Positions 33,277 to 42,014 of a stretch of DNA of 64,000 nt are shown here, piece by piece. The stretch comes from Streptomyces luteolus (GTDB lineage: Bacteria > Actinomycetota > Actinomycetes > Streptomycetales > Streptomycetaceae). The number at the start of each line of letters is the position of its first letter. Position 1 is the first letter of the stretch. The notes under the pieces are model-generated. The model was not told where the DNA came from and searched no databases. It saw nothing but the letters and a program-made list of their open reading frames with translations. Both the position numbers and the translations under genes were made by a program. The DNA lies in NCBI RefSeq assembly GCF_029968015.1, contig NZ_JASCIS010000029.1, forward strand, positions 32,205-96,204. Reading direction: 5' to 3'.

Positions 33277-35529
33277 CTACCGGCCGGTTGTGGACAACTC
33301 CGTCACCCGACCGTGAGCGTCCGCCTCCCGGCCCCCGCCCGAACCACCGGAACCCGGCTGCCGGGCGGAGCCGACCGCGCCGAGGGAACCCATCGTCACC
33401 GGCCCCGCGCCCACGGCCCCGGTGACGCGTACGTACTGCTCACGCACCTCCCGGTAGCGCAGCAGCTCCGCCGCGACCGGGTCGAGCACCTGCGCGCGCC
33501 CGCACGCCGCGGCGGCCTCTCGAAGCTTCCGTTCCGCTTCGATCCCGTACCGCCGGGCCGGGCCGCGTGCCGCCATCCGGCAGGCCCACTCGACCCCGGG
33601 GCCGCCCACGATGCCGGCGATCATGAGCAGGACGGGCGAGCCGAGGTTGGGCGGGAAGACACCGATGACCTGGCCCAACAGCCAGACTCCGCCGACGATC
33701 TGGAGCAGCGTCATCGAGGCCTGGCCGAGCACCGCGAGCGGCCACCAGCCCGGGCGTGGAGGTCGGCGTGCCGGGCTCGCGGCGGTCAGGGCCAGCTCGT
33801 CGAGGGCCTCCGGCAGACCGTGAGCGCCGCGCGCCGCGGCCTCCTTGACCGACTGCGCCCACGGCGCCGGAAGCCCGGCCGCCGCTTCGTCGCCCACGGT
33901 GCGCACCGCCTGCTCGACGCGCTGGCGGGCGGTCGCCTCCTCGTCGGCGGGCGGGGCGGGGGCCGGCTTCGCGCGCAGCAGCGGGAAGCGCCGGTCCTCG
34001 TACCAGCGCCAGAGGCGCAGCCACGGAGTGCCGCAGGCCTTGCCCGCGTTGCGGCGCCACGCGCGTTCCGCGGCCTGGCCCGCGGCTGCCGCGCCGACCG
34101 CGTCCGCGAGCCGGTCGGAGAACTCCTCGCGCGCCCGCTCGCTGAGCCCGACGCGCCGCCCCGCCGCGTAGACGGGCCGCAGCCGGGCCGCGGCGGCATC
34201 CAGGTCGGCGGAGACACGGCGGGCCGCCGCACCCCGCTCGGCCACGAACTGGCGCAGGACTTCGCGGAGTTCGGCGACCCCGTCACCGGTGAGCGCGGAG
34301 AGCGACAGCACGGTGGCGCCCGGTTCGCCGTGCTCCCCGAGAGCGATGCCGTCGTCGTCGAGCAGGCGGCGCAGGTCGTCAAGGACCTGGTCGGCGGCGT
34401 CGCCGGGCAGCCGGTCGGTCTGGTTGAGGACGACGAAGCTGACCTCGGCGTGGCCGGCCATCGGGCGCAGGTAGCGCTCGTGCAGCACGGCGTCCGCGTA
34501 CTTCTCCGGGTCGACGACCCAGATCACGGCGTCCACCAGGGTGAGGATCCGGTCCACGTGCTCGCGGTGCTCGACAGCCGCCGAGTCGTGGTCCGGAAGG
34601 TCGACCAGGACCAGTCCGTCCAGACCCGCCCCTTGAGAGGTGTGCTGCAGTGGCCTGCGGCGCAGCCGACCCGGAATGGCGAGCCGGTCGAGCAGGGCCG
34701 CGGCGCCGTCCGTCCAGCTGCACGCGATGGGCGCGGCGGTGGTCGGGCGTCGTACCCCGGTGTCCGAAATGGCCACTCCGGCAAGGGCGTTGAACAGGGT
34801 CGACTTTCCGCTTCCGGTGGCGCCCGCGATGGCGACCACGGTGTGCCGATCGGAGAGCCCGCGCCGCGCGGCGGCCTGGTCGAGCACCCGGCCCGCCTCG
34901 GCGAGGGTGCGCCCGTCGAGCCGGGTACGGGACAGCCCGACCAGCTCCCGCAGCGCGTCGAGGCGTGCCCGCAGTACCGGGTCGTACGTGGTGTTCTGCG
35001 GGGTGCCGTCGCCGTAGGCGTCCTGCCCGTGCTGGTCGAAGAGCTCCACGCGCGCGTGGGTGGCGTTTCCGTCGCGGCTCTCGGCGCTGTCCGGTGCGTC
35101 GCCCGCGCGGCGGGCGATCAGGCCGTCGTCCCAGGCGCGTCCTTCCGCGTCTCCGCTCCCTGAGTTCTCCCCGTTCTCCGCGTTCTTCCCGCGCGCGTGG
35201 TGGCGGTCCGGCGCCTTCTTCGTAGTGCCGGTTCTGGTGGTGCCGCGCGTCCCTCCCTGTGTGCCCGTTTCGGCGGAGGTGCGTCGTCCTGCACGTGACC
35301 TGCGGGCGCGCTTCTCGCCGGCCGGTGGGGCGCTGTCGTCGTGCCTCGCCTTACGTGTCGGCGAGGCGGCCCAGGCGCGGGTGTGGGTGCCGGTGTCGGT
35401 GTCGGTGCTCGAACTCCCGCCGCGCCGCGCCGAGTCGGCGACGGAACGCTCACGGGAGGCGCCCGTTCCCCTCGACTCGGTGGGTTCCTGGCCGCTGGTG
35501 TGATCAGTGACAGCAGTCACCGCGGTCAC
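33277..35529 (-). CDS. dynB: Dynamin-like GTPase, DynB-like
   Basis: A 750-residue membrane-associated GTPase. GTG 35527-35529 overlaps the upstream GTPase stop (GTGA), so the two are translationally coupled; GTG nine bases on is an alternative. About 200 residues of low-complexity charged sequence precede the G domain. The P-loop GATGSGKSTLFNAL is near residue 235, followed by RRPTTAAP (G2 region), LPDHDS (G3) and NQTDRL (G4). Late in the protein two adjacent hydrophobic helices (WWPLAVLGQASMTLLQIVGG, PVLLMIAGIVGG) form the membrane paddle. In Streptomyces a coupled DynA/DynB pair stabilises FtsZ rings at sporulation septa; the symbol rests on that arrangement. Confidence 0.85.
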   Translation of the reverse strand: MTAVTAVTDHTSGQEPTESRGTGASRERSVADSARRGGSSSTDTDTGTHTRAWAASPTRKARHDDSAPPAGEKRARRSRAGRRTSAETGTQGGTRGTTRTGTTKKAPDRHHARGKNAENGENSGSGDAEGRAWDDGLIARRAGDAPDSAESRDGNATHARVELFDQHGQDAYGDGTPQNTTYDPVLRARLDALRELVGLSRTRLDGRTLAEAGRVLDQAAARRGLSDRHTVVAIAGATGSGKSTLFNALAGVAISDTGVRRPTTAAPIACSWTDGAAALLDRLAIPGRLRRRPLQHTSQGAGLDGLVLVDLPDHDSAAVEHREHVDRILTLVDAVIWVVDPEKYADAVLHERYLRPMAGHAEVSFVVLNQTDRLPGDAADQVLDDLRRLLDDDGIALGEHGEPGATVLSLSALTGDGVAELREVLRQFVAERGAAARRVSADLDAAAARLRPVYAAGRRVGLSERAREEFSDRLADAVGAAAAGQAAERAWRRNAGKACGTPWLRLWRWYEDRRFPLLRAKPAPAPPADEEATARQRVEQAVRTVGDEAAAGLPAPWAQSVKEAAARGAHGLPEALDELALTAASPARRPPRPGWWPLAVLGQASMTLLQIVGGVWLLGQVIGVFPPNLGSPVLLMIAGIVGGPGVEWACRMAARGPARRYGIEAERKLREAAAACGRAQVLDPVAAELLRYREVREQYVRVTGAVGAGPVTMGSLGAVGSARQPGSGGSGGGREADAHGRVTELSTTGR

Positions 35530-37163
35530 CTCTCCTTCTTCAGTACGGACAGCGCGGCGATCAGTTCGGCCTGCGATTCCGGTTGGATGTCGAGGGCGTC
35601 GAGCGGGGCGAGCCTGCGGTCGCGTTCGGCGCGCAGCACCTTCTCGACGCATTCCGTGAGCAGGCGCCCACCCCGGTCACGCAGCTTGAGCGCCCCATGC
35701 GCGCCGATCCGCTCAGCCAGCGTCTCCCCCGCGGTACGGGCCCTGCGGCCGCCGAGCAGTGCCGTGGCGAGGAGCGCCGTGACGGCCTCGGGGTCGGGCG
35801 GGTTCTCCTGGCCGCGTGCCTCCTCCTCGACGTACTCCTCGAGGACACGGCGCCATCTGCGCGCTTCCAGGCCGATCCGGTGCTCGGCGCCCTCCCGGTC
35901 CGCCTCGCGCTCGGCGAGCGCGCGGGAGGCCGCCGCGGGCTCGCGGGACCACTGCTCGTCGATGCGCTGTCCGGCCGCGGAGACGGAGCACAGCAGGAGC
36001 GCGGCCAGGCTGTCCACGATCGCGTCGAGCAGTTCACCCGCGCTGCAGTCCAGGGGGTAGCTGCGCCACCGGCTCAGCGCGGATCCGGCGAGGACGCCGC
36101 CCGCCTGCAGCCGCCCCCGCACGCGCGCGTGCTCGCGGGTGTACGCGTCGTCGACGGCGGCCGTGAGGCGCAGCGCGGCCGCGTACTGGGCGGAGACGGC
36201 ACCGGCGAGTTCCGGCATCCGGGAGTCGAGGGAGGAGAGCAGTCCGGCGGCGGTACGGCTCATGGCCTGGGCACAGGCGGCCGGGTCCTGGGCGCGGTGC
36301 GTGAGCCAGGCCCGCAGCGGCGCCACGGCGGTGGCGGGCAGCAGTCCGCCGCCGCCCGCCGACTCCGGAAGCTCGGGGATCGTGAACCTCGGCACCTCGC
36401 CAAGGCCGGCCTTGGTGAGCAGCGCCCCGTACTGCCGTGAGACGTCGGCGAGGACCTGGTGCGGTACGCGGTCCAGTACGGAGACGAGGGTCGCGTCGTA
36501 CTCCTTGGCGGTGCGCAGCAGGTGCCAGGGCACGGCGTCGGCGTAGCGGGCGGCGGTCGTGACCATGACCCAGACGTCGGCGGCGCACATCAGCTCGGCG
36601 GCGAGTTCGCGGTTGCCGATGACGAGGGAGTCGATGTCGGGCGCGTCGAGGAGGGCGAGCCCGCGCGGGAGGGTGGCGGCGGTCTCGATGCGGAGCACAC
36701 GCTCGCCGGGTCCGGCGCCGCGGCGCGGCTCGTCGCGGCCAACGCGCTGCCCGGGCCGCGCGGGCTTCTCGCGCAGCTCGGGGTGGTCCGGCATCCATAC
36801 GCGGGTGAGCTCGGGCAGTACGCGAAGGCCCGCGAACCAGTGGTGATCCTCCGGATTGCAGACCAGCACCGGCGTGCGGGTCGTCGGCCGCAGGACGCCC
36901 GCTTCGCTGACCTGCCGCCCCACGAGGGAGTTGACGAGCGTCGACTTGCCTGCCCCGGTCGACCCGCCGATGACGGCGAGGAGGGGCGCTTCGGGCTGCC
37001 GCAGGCGGGGCACGAGGTAGTCGTCGAGCTGCGCGAGAAGCTCGTCCCGGTTGGCACGCGCGCGTGGTGCGCCTGTCAGGGGGAGCGGAAAGCGTGCGGA
37101 GGCGACACGGTCGCGCAGGGCAGAGAGTGCTTCGAGCAGCTGAGGCCGTACGTCCAAGGTCAC
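35526..37163 (-). CDS. dynA: Dynamin-like GTPase, DynA-like
   Basis: A 545-residue GTPase, first gene of the pair. I use GTG 37161-37163 (MTLDVRPQLLEALSAL), the second of two adjacent GTG codons; no strong ribosome site marks the choice. The P-loop is GSTGAGKS (67-74), the G2 region RPTTRTP and G3 LLDAPDIDS. A moderately hydrophobic stretch (LLDAIVDSLAALLLCSVSAAG) near 400 could contact membrane; the remainder is helical. The frame upstream to 37301 is open but has no start signal. With the coupled downstream GTPase it probably acts in sporulation septation. Confidence 0.85.
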   Translation of the reverse strand: MTLDVRPQLLEALSALRDRVASARFPLPLTGAPRARANRDELLAQLDDYLVPRLRQPEAPLLAVIGGSTGAGKSTLVNSLVGRQVSEAGVLRPTTRTPVLVCNPEDHHWFAGLRVLPELTRVWMPDHPELREKPARPGQRVGRDEPRRGAGPGERVLRIETAATLPRGLALLDAPDIDSLVIGNRELAAELMCAADVWVMVTTAARYADAVPWHLLRTAKEYDATLVSVLDRVPHQVLADVSRQYGALLTKAGLGEVPRFTIPELPESAGGGGLLPATAVAPLRAWLTHRAQDPAACAQAMSRTAAGLLSSLDSRMPELAGAVSAQYAAALRLTAAVDDAYTREHARVRGRLQAGGVLAGSALSRWRSYPLDCSAGELLDAIVDSLAALLLCSVSAAGQRIDEQWSREPAAASRALAEREADREGAEHRIGLEARRWRRVLEEYVEEEARGQENPPDPEAVTALLATALLGGRRARTAGETLAERIGAHGALKLRDRGGRLLTECVEKVLRAERDRRLAPLDALDIQPESQAELIAALSVLKKER

Positions 37164-37473
37164 CACATGCGAAGAATGCCCAATTTTGGAGCTTTTCTGA
37201 AGGATATGGGCCCCTGCGCGCCGGTCGGACACTTGAGACAGACGGGACGAGAGGGGGCACAGGCATAACGAGTGCACAACACCCGAGGCGCGAGACGCCA
37301 AAACCGCTGCAGAATTCGTACCTGCCTGCGATTATCGGGACCGCTTCACCGAACCTCCACATCGCGCCGCGGAGGCGAAGCAACCGGGACAAGGACACCG
37401 GAGCCCTATCCTTGTCCCCGGCGAGGTCACGGAACACCCCCACATCCGGGCTCCAGGCCACGGCCGCAACCCG
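37164..37473. other. Intergenic region between dynA-like gene and tRNA-Arg
   Basis: 310 bases, no gene. It should hold the promoter of the leftward GTPase pair and that of the rightward tRNA. A 10-bp inverted repeat (37386-37395 with 37409-37418, 13-base loop) lies about 60 bases before the tRNA and could be an operator or terminator. A/T-richer tracts at 37180-37205 are the best promoter candidates for the GTPases. Confidence 0.5.
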
Positions 37474-37546
37474 GCCCCCGTAGCTCAGTGGATAGAGCAG
37501 GCGCCTTCTAAGCGCTTGGCCGCAGGTTCGAGTCCTGCCGGGGGCG
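37474..37546 (+). tRNA. tRNA-Arg, anticodon TCT
   Basis: A complete 73-base cloverleaf: acceptor stem GCCCCCG/CGGGGGC (7 bp), D-arm GCTC...GAGC, anticodon stem GGCGC/GCGCT with loop CTTCTAA and anticodon TCT at 37507-37509, T-arm GCAGG...CCTGC with the TTCGAGT loop. CCA is not encoded. It decodes AGA, a rare codon in Streptomyces. An integrase gene ends 254 bases downstream, so the 3' half of this tRNA is the probable attachment site of an integrative element. Confidence 0.97.
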
Positions 37547-37582
37547 CCACTGACCTCGCGTCAGATGGACCGTATTTTGCCT

Positions 37583-37601
37583 GGTCAGACCGTGTCTGAC
37601 C
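37583..37601. promoter_or_regulatory. 8-bp inverted repeat next to the tRNA, possible tRNA terminator or integrase arm site
   Basis: GGTCAGAC-CGT-GTCTGACC is a perfect hairpin 36 bases after the tRNA. TGACCTC occurs both inside its right flank (37597) and at 37551. Short repeats beside an attachment site are typical of integrase/excisionase binding, but a simple tRNA terminator explains the hairpin equally well. Confidence 0.45.
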
Positions 37602-37742
37602 TCAGCGCATTTCCGGCTACGCCGGACCGCCGAGAAGCGTGGGAGTCCGGCTGACACCGGCTGAAACTGGGTTTCTACGGGTGTCTGTCCCCCATGCGTC
37701 CCCCACACAGAGGCACCAAAGGGACGCCTGCCCCGCAACGCC

Positions 37743-37789
37743 GAAGGGCGGTGTGGGACCCCATGCACGGGGGTCCCACACCGCCCTTC
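37743..37789 (-). terminator. 20-bp perfect hairpin after the integrase gene
   Basis: Bases 37743-37762 pair with 37770-37789 without mismatch around a seven-base loop, 11 bases beyond the integrase stop. This is one of the strongest hairpins in the window. It should end int transcription and insulate the element from the tRNA. Confidence 0.9.
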
Positions 37790-37800
37790 TCACATTCGGC

Positions 37801-39195
37801 TTACTCGGCCTTGCCGACATACCTGACGTCGTAGATCTGCTTCAGGTAGTTGTCCCGCTGACCGACGATGCACCGCGCATAGATGGCCAGGAGCACGGGC
37901 ACGCTGTTCCCGGCCCACTCGGCGACCTGAGCCGGGGGTATGCCCTTGTTGAGCCACGCGGTGAGGCAGGTGTGGCGGCAGTCGTATACGCGCTTACCCG
38001 CCGGCGACTTGTACTCGTGGGGCTGGAGGACCTCCGCTCGGGCCTTGTCCCAGACCCGTCGGAACACCGAGCCCGCCAGCCTGCCGCCGAACTCTCCGGG
38101 GAAGAGGAGGTCGGTCGGCTTGAGCTTGTACTGGACGATGACCTCGCGAAGGAAGACGACAAGGTCAGGGTGGATGGGCACAGTGCGGGTGTCGCCCTCC
38201 GCTCGCCCCTTCAGGTCACGGTCATCGTGGGGCTCTCCGCTGTCGGTCCATTGGCTGCCGACCTCCGGCCGGGCGCTGTGGACGATGAACTCGCCCCAGC
38301 CCGTTTCGGGGAGCGTGGCGTCGCTCACATGAAGCGCGACGGCTTCCTCCGGGCGGAGACCGGCGTAGCAGAGGGTCGCGAAGAAGGCCCGATAGAGGGG
38401 ACCCCGGCGCAGGGGCCGCTTGCCGATCCAATCGAGGAGCGCGGTGACCTGCTCAGGGTTCAGCAAGGAGCGTTTGTCGATGGCCTGAGCGACCTTGGGG
38501 GCGCCCCCTCCACTACCTTTGCCCTTCGGCAGGGGGTTCTGGCGGAGGATGCTGTGGCGGACGGCGTACTCCATCGCCAGGTTCATGATCCGCCGGTTGC
38601 GGGACACGGAGCTGGCCGCCGCGACAGTGCCGTCCAGCAGCGTTCCGAGAGCGGAGACGACCGTGTCGATTCGGTCCGACTGCTCCCACGCTGCCATCGA
38701 GAGCGTATTGCGCTGGACCCAGTCGAGGATGACGCGAACCTCGTCGGGCATCAGCTCTTCGGGGTTGGTCCGGCGCTTGGAGTTGAAGGCCCATTCGCGC
38801 AACGCGGTCCGCACCTTGACCGGGTCGTACTGCTTCGGTGGCGTCCGGAGCAAGGCGATGGTCGCGGAGGTCATCGCCTTGGCCACGTTCTTCCGCTGGT
38901 TGGCGGAGAAGTGCGGCCAGGACTTGTCAACGAACTCGACCGCGAAGTCGTACCAGTTGGTATCCGCAGCCTTGCTGGAGTACGAGATCGGCATGCCGGA
39001 CTCGGTGCTGAAGGGCTCGCCACGCTTGACTGCGGTCAACAGGTCGGAGCGTCGGGCATCCGCGAGTGCCTTGGTCGGGTAGGTCTTGCTGTGCTTCTTT
39101 ACGCCGACCTTCCAAACCACCTTGTAGGTGTATCCGTTCGCTCGCGTCCGGCGCTCGATGTTGTAGATCCGTACGTCAAACGTGCCATCGATCAA
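37801..39195 (-). CDS. int: Tyrosine recombinase (phage/AICE-type integrase)
   Basis: A 464-residue site-specific integrase. It has an N-terminal arm-binding beta region (YTYKVVWKVGVKKHSKTYPT), a core-binding SAM-like domain (about 80-240, WYDFAVEFVDKSWPHFS onward) and a catalytic domain with Arg281 (YAGLRPEEA), Arg407 and His408 (YDCRHTC; the usual box-II His is Tyr404), and the nucleophile Tyr439 (LLAIYARC). The usual second His is Asn430. These variations occur in actinobacterial integrases of the pSAM2 type. The start is TTG 39193-39195, overlapping the excisionase stop (TTGA). The location beside tRNA-Arg(TCT) indicates that tRNA as the target. Confidence 0.93.
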   Translation of the reverse strand: MIDGTFDVRIYNIERRTRANGYTYKVVWKVGVKKHSKTYPTKALADARRSDLLTAVKRGEPFSTESGMPISYSSKAADTNWYDFAVEFVDKSWPHFSANQRKNVAKAMTSATIALLRTPPKQYDPVKVRTALREWAFNSKRRTNPEELMPDEVRVILDWVQRNTLSMAAWEQSDRIDTVVSALGTLLDGTVAAASSVSRNRRIMNLAMEYAVRHSILRQNPLPKGKGSGGGAPKVAQAIDKRSLLNPEQVTALLDWIGKRPLRRGPLYRAFFATLCYAGLRPEEAVALHVSDATLPETGWGEFIVHSARPEVGSQWTDSGEPHDDRDLKGRAEGDTRTVPIHPDLVVFLREVIVQYKLKPTDLLFPGEFGGRLAGSVFRRVWDKARAEVLQPHEYKSPAGKRVYDCRHTCLTAWLNKGIPPAQVAEWAGNSVPVLLAIYARCIVGQRDNYLKQIYDVRYVGKAE

Positions 39196-39389
39196 GATGC
39201 GTCCTCACAATCACTAAGCCAGTTTTCGAAATCGCTACGCCGTATCCGGAGGCTTCCGTTGGGAAGTCGGATGCAGCGCGGCCCTCGCCCCTTCTGTCGC
39301 CAGTCGTAGAAGGTGGACCGAGCTATCCCCAGCTCGTCACACACGTCATCGACCGTCAGCTTTGCCCCGGGCCGCACCGCTACCGCCAT
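39192..39389 (-). CDS. xis: Excisionase-like HTH protein
   Basis: A 65-residue MerR/AlpA-type helix-turn-helix protein: LTVDDVCDELGIARSTFYDWRQKGRGP, then RLPNGSLRIRRSDFENWL, which is the complete winged fold of recombination directionality factors. It is directly upstream of, and overlaps, the integrase gene, as in many actinomycete elements. The start is ATG 39387-39389. Function as Xis is inferred from fold and position; it could instead regulate int. Confidence 0.88.
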   Translation of the reverse strand: MAVAVRPGAKLTVDDVCDELGIARSTFYDWRQKGRGPRCIRLPNGSLRIRRSDFENWLSDCEDAS

Positions 39390-39689
39390 GCCGGGACCTC
39401 GCAGACGCCGAGGGCAAGGTTCGGTGTCGTCTCAGGGCGAAAGCGGGCAGGGGGTATTGCGGATCGGCACATGGAATGGGTTCCTTGTGGGGAACGAGGA
39501 GCGACAAGGGCGCAGCAGCACCTCACGCGGTCCGCGCGAGGACGGCCGCCCGCCGGCGGCACGCGCTGCCTACGGCTGAGGAGCCGCAGCAGAGCTGCCT
39601 CGCGCCTCCTCTTGCCAACGCGAAGCTGCCTGCGTCCGCGACGACCCCACCGCCAAGCGCAGCCGAAAAGCGAACACCTCAATGGTCGG

Positions 39690-39722
39690 GACGATCGCCG
39701 GTTTGGCTAACCGGCGATCGTC
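39690..39722. terminator. 14-bp perfect hairpin in the gene-poor region
   Basis: GACGATCGCCGGTT (39690-39703) pairs with AACCGGCGATCGTC (39709-39722), five-base loop. It may be the terminator of a lost gene or an A/T-flanked binding site. Confidence 0.6.
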
Positions 39723-40344
39723 GTCTATGTTGCCCGCCACATCACGCTCCCGACGCCTGCTTGGCCTCGCCACCGGAGGGGAAACCGGTACGCGCGGGGC
39801 TCCGAGAGTGCTGTCCGAGGCGACCGTTAGCAGACCGTCGTCCGTGAGCCGGTCGAGGTTCGCCGCGACACGTCGCTCGGGACCACGAGGTCCTGAGCTA
39901 CTTTCCGGGTAGTGGTGCCGGGGATGCCGTGTCACATGCGCGGGGACGACATGATCGCCGCGGTAGCCTCGCTGCAGGAGATCTTCACCGAAAAGGCTGG
40001 CCGCGCAGACGCAGACGCAGAGCCCGGTGGATACCGCCAGGAAGTCCTGCCGTTTGGCCGGCCCAAGCGTTCAATCCGCCTAGAGCAAAGAGAAGGGGGG
40101 AGGTGAAGCGGGCAGAGCGGATAGCGGATTCTGACAGACGAGCCTCCCAAGTAGGAGCCAGGCCAGCGGACCGACCTGCGCGATGCCCATTCCGAGGGCT
40201 TTCGAAACCTAATTGCCACCGAGGACGAACACCCTCTGACCTGGTATTTTGCGGGACGTTGTACGTTGACATAGCCGTGGCACAGCTATCCAGTCTTTCG
40301 GCGCTCTTTCCTGTCTGCTGTTGGCGAATATGTCCTTTGACGCC

Positions 40345-40388
40345 GAAGTTAGTCGGATGTGAAGCGCTGACCTGCGCGGACTAACTTC
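40345..40388. repeat. 10-bp inverted repeat with 24-base spacer
   Basis: GAAGTTAGTC (40345-40354) and GACTAACTTC (40379-40388) are perfect complements. The long spacer argues against a terminator and for a protein-binding site or remnant element end. No associated gene. Confidence 0.5.
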
Positions 40389-40979
40389 CGTGTCAAGGCG
40401 GCTTCGTGGCAGTGGGTCTGCTGCAAGCCCTATGACCTGCGACGACTGGATTGGATGTCAAGAACGGTCGCGGACTGGGTTCGCTGTCGACGGACAAATG
40501 CCCAGCTGGACACCAACATTCGGGACCAGCTCGCCGCTCGGAGCGCGAGCGCCACCCATGACAGGTCGTTGGAGGGCCAACCGGCCCCTGCACCTCTCCG
40601 GACCGCGAGTCCTTCCTGGCGTCGCTCGATGACAAGCGCCACCCGGGTACTCGCCAGCGCGGCTAAGCCGCGAACAGTCCCGACGTCACTGAGGCAGCAC
40701 CACCTCGCGACGAGTCCCTGTCGGAGTGGGCGGAGCGCCGCGACGCGAAGAGCGTCGGCGGCGAACCTCGCAGCGGCCCAGCACCTCCTGTATCCGAGAG
40801 ACGAGGAGCCGCCAGCCACTCCGGCGCCGCAAGCCGCAGCCGCTCCGGGCTGGTCGTTGGCGGCACCGCAGGCCGGGCCCGCACACTCAGTCCTAGCGGC
40901 CGGTGCCTCCGTGATCCGGCAAGATCTTGGTCAAGAGAGCCGTAGCAGAAGGGCGGAGCGAACGGGCAGGATCAGCACC

Positions 40980-42011
40980 ATGAAGATTCTCGTGCTAGGT
41001 GGAACGTGGTTTCTCGGGCGAGCCGTTGCTCAGGCCGCGCTTCATCGTGGTTGGTCGGTGACTGCCTTCAACAGAGGTAGGTCCGGTACCGCACCGGAGG
41101 GAACGCAGGAGATCCGCGGTGACCGCACCGTGCACGCGGACGTCCTCCGCCTGGGACAGCAGGGTCCTTGGGATGCCGTGATCGACACTTCGGCCTCCGA
41201 ACTTGCCCCGCGCGATGTGCTGGCCGGGGCCAAGACACTGGAGTCCATGGCCGGTAGGTACGTCTACATCTCAACGGTGAACGCTTACCGCGGGTGGCCC
41301 GACGAGCCGCTGACTGAGTCCTCCGAGCTGCTGGACGCACCGCCCGACGCCGATGGAGATTACGGACGGCTGCCAGCCAACTGGGACGGACCTGACTGGT
41401 ACTACGGTCGGCAGAAGGCGGGCGCGGAGCGCGCCGCCACCGCAGCGTTCGGTGCTTCCCGCGTCTCGATCCTGCGCCCTGGGGTAATCCTCGGGCCTGG
41501 AGAGTATGTGGGTCGCCTTCCCTGGTGGCTGCGGCGCACTGCCAAGGGCGGGACGATCCTTGCTCCTGGTAATCCCGACAAGTCGATCCAACCCGTGGAC
41601 GTCCGCGACGTGGCTGCATTCGCACTCGATCAGGCGGAGTCCTCGGACGGCGGGGAGTTCAACATCACCGCGCCCTTGGGCCGGGAGACAATGGGCGGAT
41701 TCCTCACATCCTGCGTCGATGCCACAGGAAGCAATGGACGACTGATCTGGGCTCCCGATGATCTTCTGGTCGGGCATGGAGTGCAGCAGTGGACCGAACT
41801 ACCGCTGTGGCGCACCCATGCGGGCGTCTGGAACGTCGACTCGACTCGGGCGCAGGCTGCTGGGCTGCGATGCCGGCCTCTGGCAGAGACTGTGGCCGCT
41901 ACGTGGGAGTGGATGCAATCAGGCGGTGTGCCGGTCGAGCACCCCCGTTGGGCTGAGCACGGCATATCGTCGGTGAAGGAGGAAGAGATCCTTGCGAAGT
42001 TGGGCTCGTGA
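40980..42011 (+). CDS. NAD-dependent epimerase/dehydratase (extended SDR)
   Basis: A 343-residue Rossmann-fold oxidoreductase. ATG 40980 is preceded by GGCAGGA. The nucleotide-binding motif is ILVLGGTWFLGRAVAQ (residues 4-19), then FNRGRSGT, GRYVYISTVNAY, the catalytic-type YYGRQKAGAE, and ISILRPG-like VSILRPGVILGPG. Substrate is unknown; nucleotide-sugar or isoflavone-reductase-like roles are both possible. The neighbour on the opposite strand, an HTH-TPR regulator, ends four bases after its stop, and I expect the two are functionally linked, though convergent. G/C content is lower than in core genes nearby. Confidence 0.88.
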   Translation: MKILVLGGTWFLGRAVAQAALHRGWSVTAFNRGRSGTAPEGTQEIRGDRTVHADVLRLGQQGPWDAVIDTSASELAPRDVLAGAKTLESMAGRYVYISTVNAYRGWPDEPLTESSELLDAPPDADGDYGRLPANWDGPDWYYGRQKAGAERAATAAFGASRVSILRPGVILGPGEYVGRLPWWLRRTAKGGTILAPGNPDKSIQPVDVRDVAAFALDQAESSDGGEFNITAPLGRETMGGFLTSCVDATGSNGRLIWAPDDLLVGHGVQQWTELPLWRTHAGVWNVDSTRAQAAGLRCRPLAETVAATWEWMQSGGVPVEHPRWAEHGISSVKEEEILAKLGS

Positions 42012-42014
42012 AGG

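Larger units (their letters stand above)
39390..40979. other. 1.6 kb without a supportable gene, next to int/xis
   Basis: Six frames give only short, low-complexity, unrecognised ORFs. Base composition is visibly lower in G/C than in flanking core DNA. It holds a 14-bp hairpin (39690-39722), a 10-bp inverted repeat with a 24-base spacer (40345-40388), and a TTGACA at 40266-40271 without a convincing -10. The open frame running from 40455 into the epimerase gene has no protein-like sequence before 40980. This is probably decayed remnants of element genes. Confidence 0.6.

Noticed and set aside
39570..39935. 121-codon minus-strand ORF near xis
   Set aside because: A short stretch looks protein-like but there is no ribosome site or recognisable fold and the remainder is low complexity.
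40266..40292. Promoter with TTGACA
   Set aside because: A good -35 but no acceptable -10 at 16-18 bases and no gene directly downstream.
40455..40979. In-frame upstream extension of the epimerase
   Set aside because: Ser/Arg/Ala random-like sequence; the Rossmann motif begins right after ATG 40980, the expected N-terminus.
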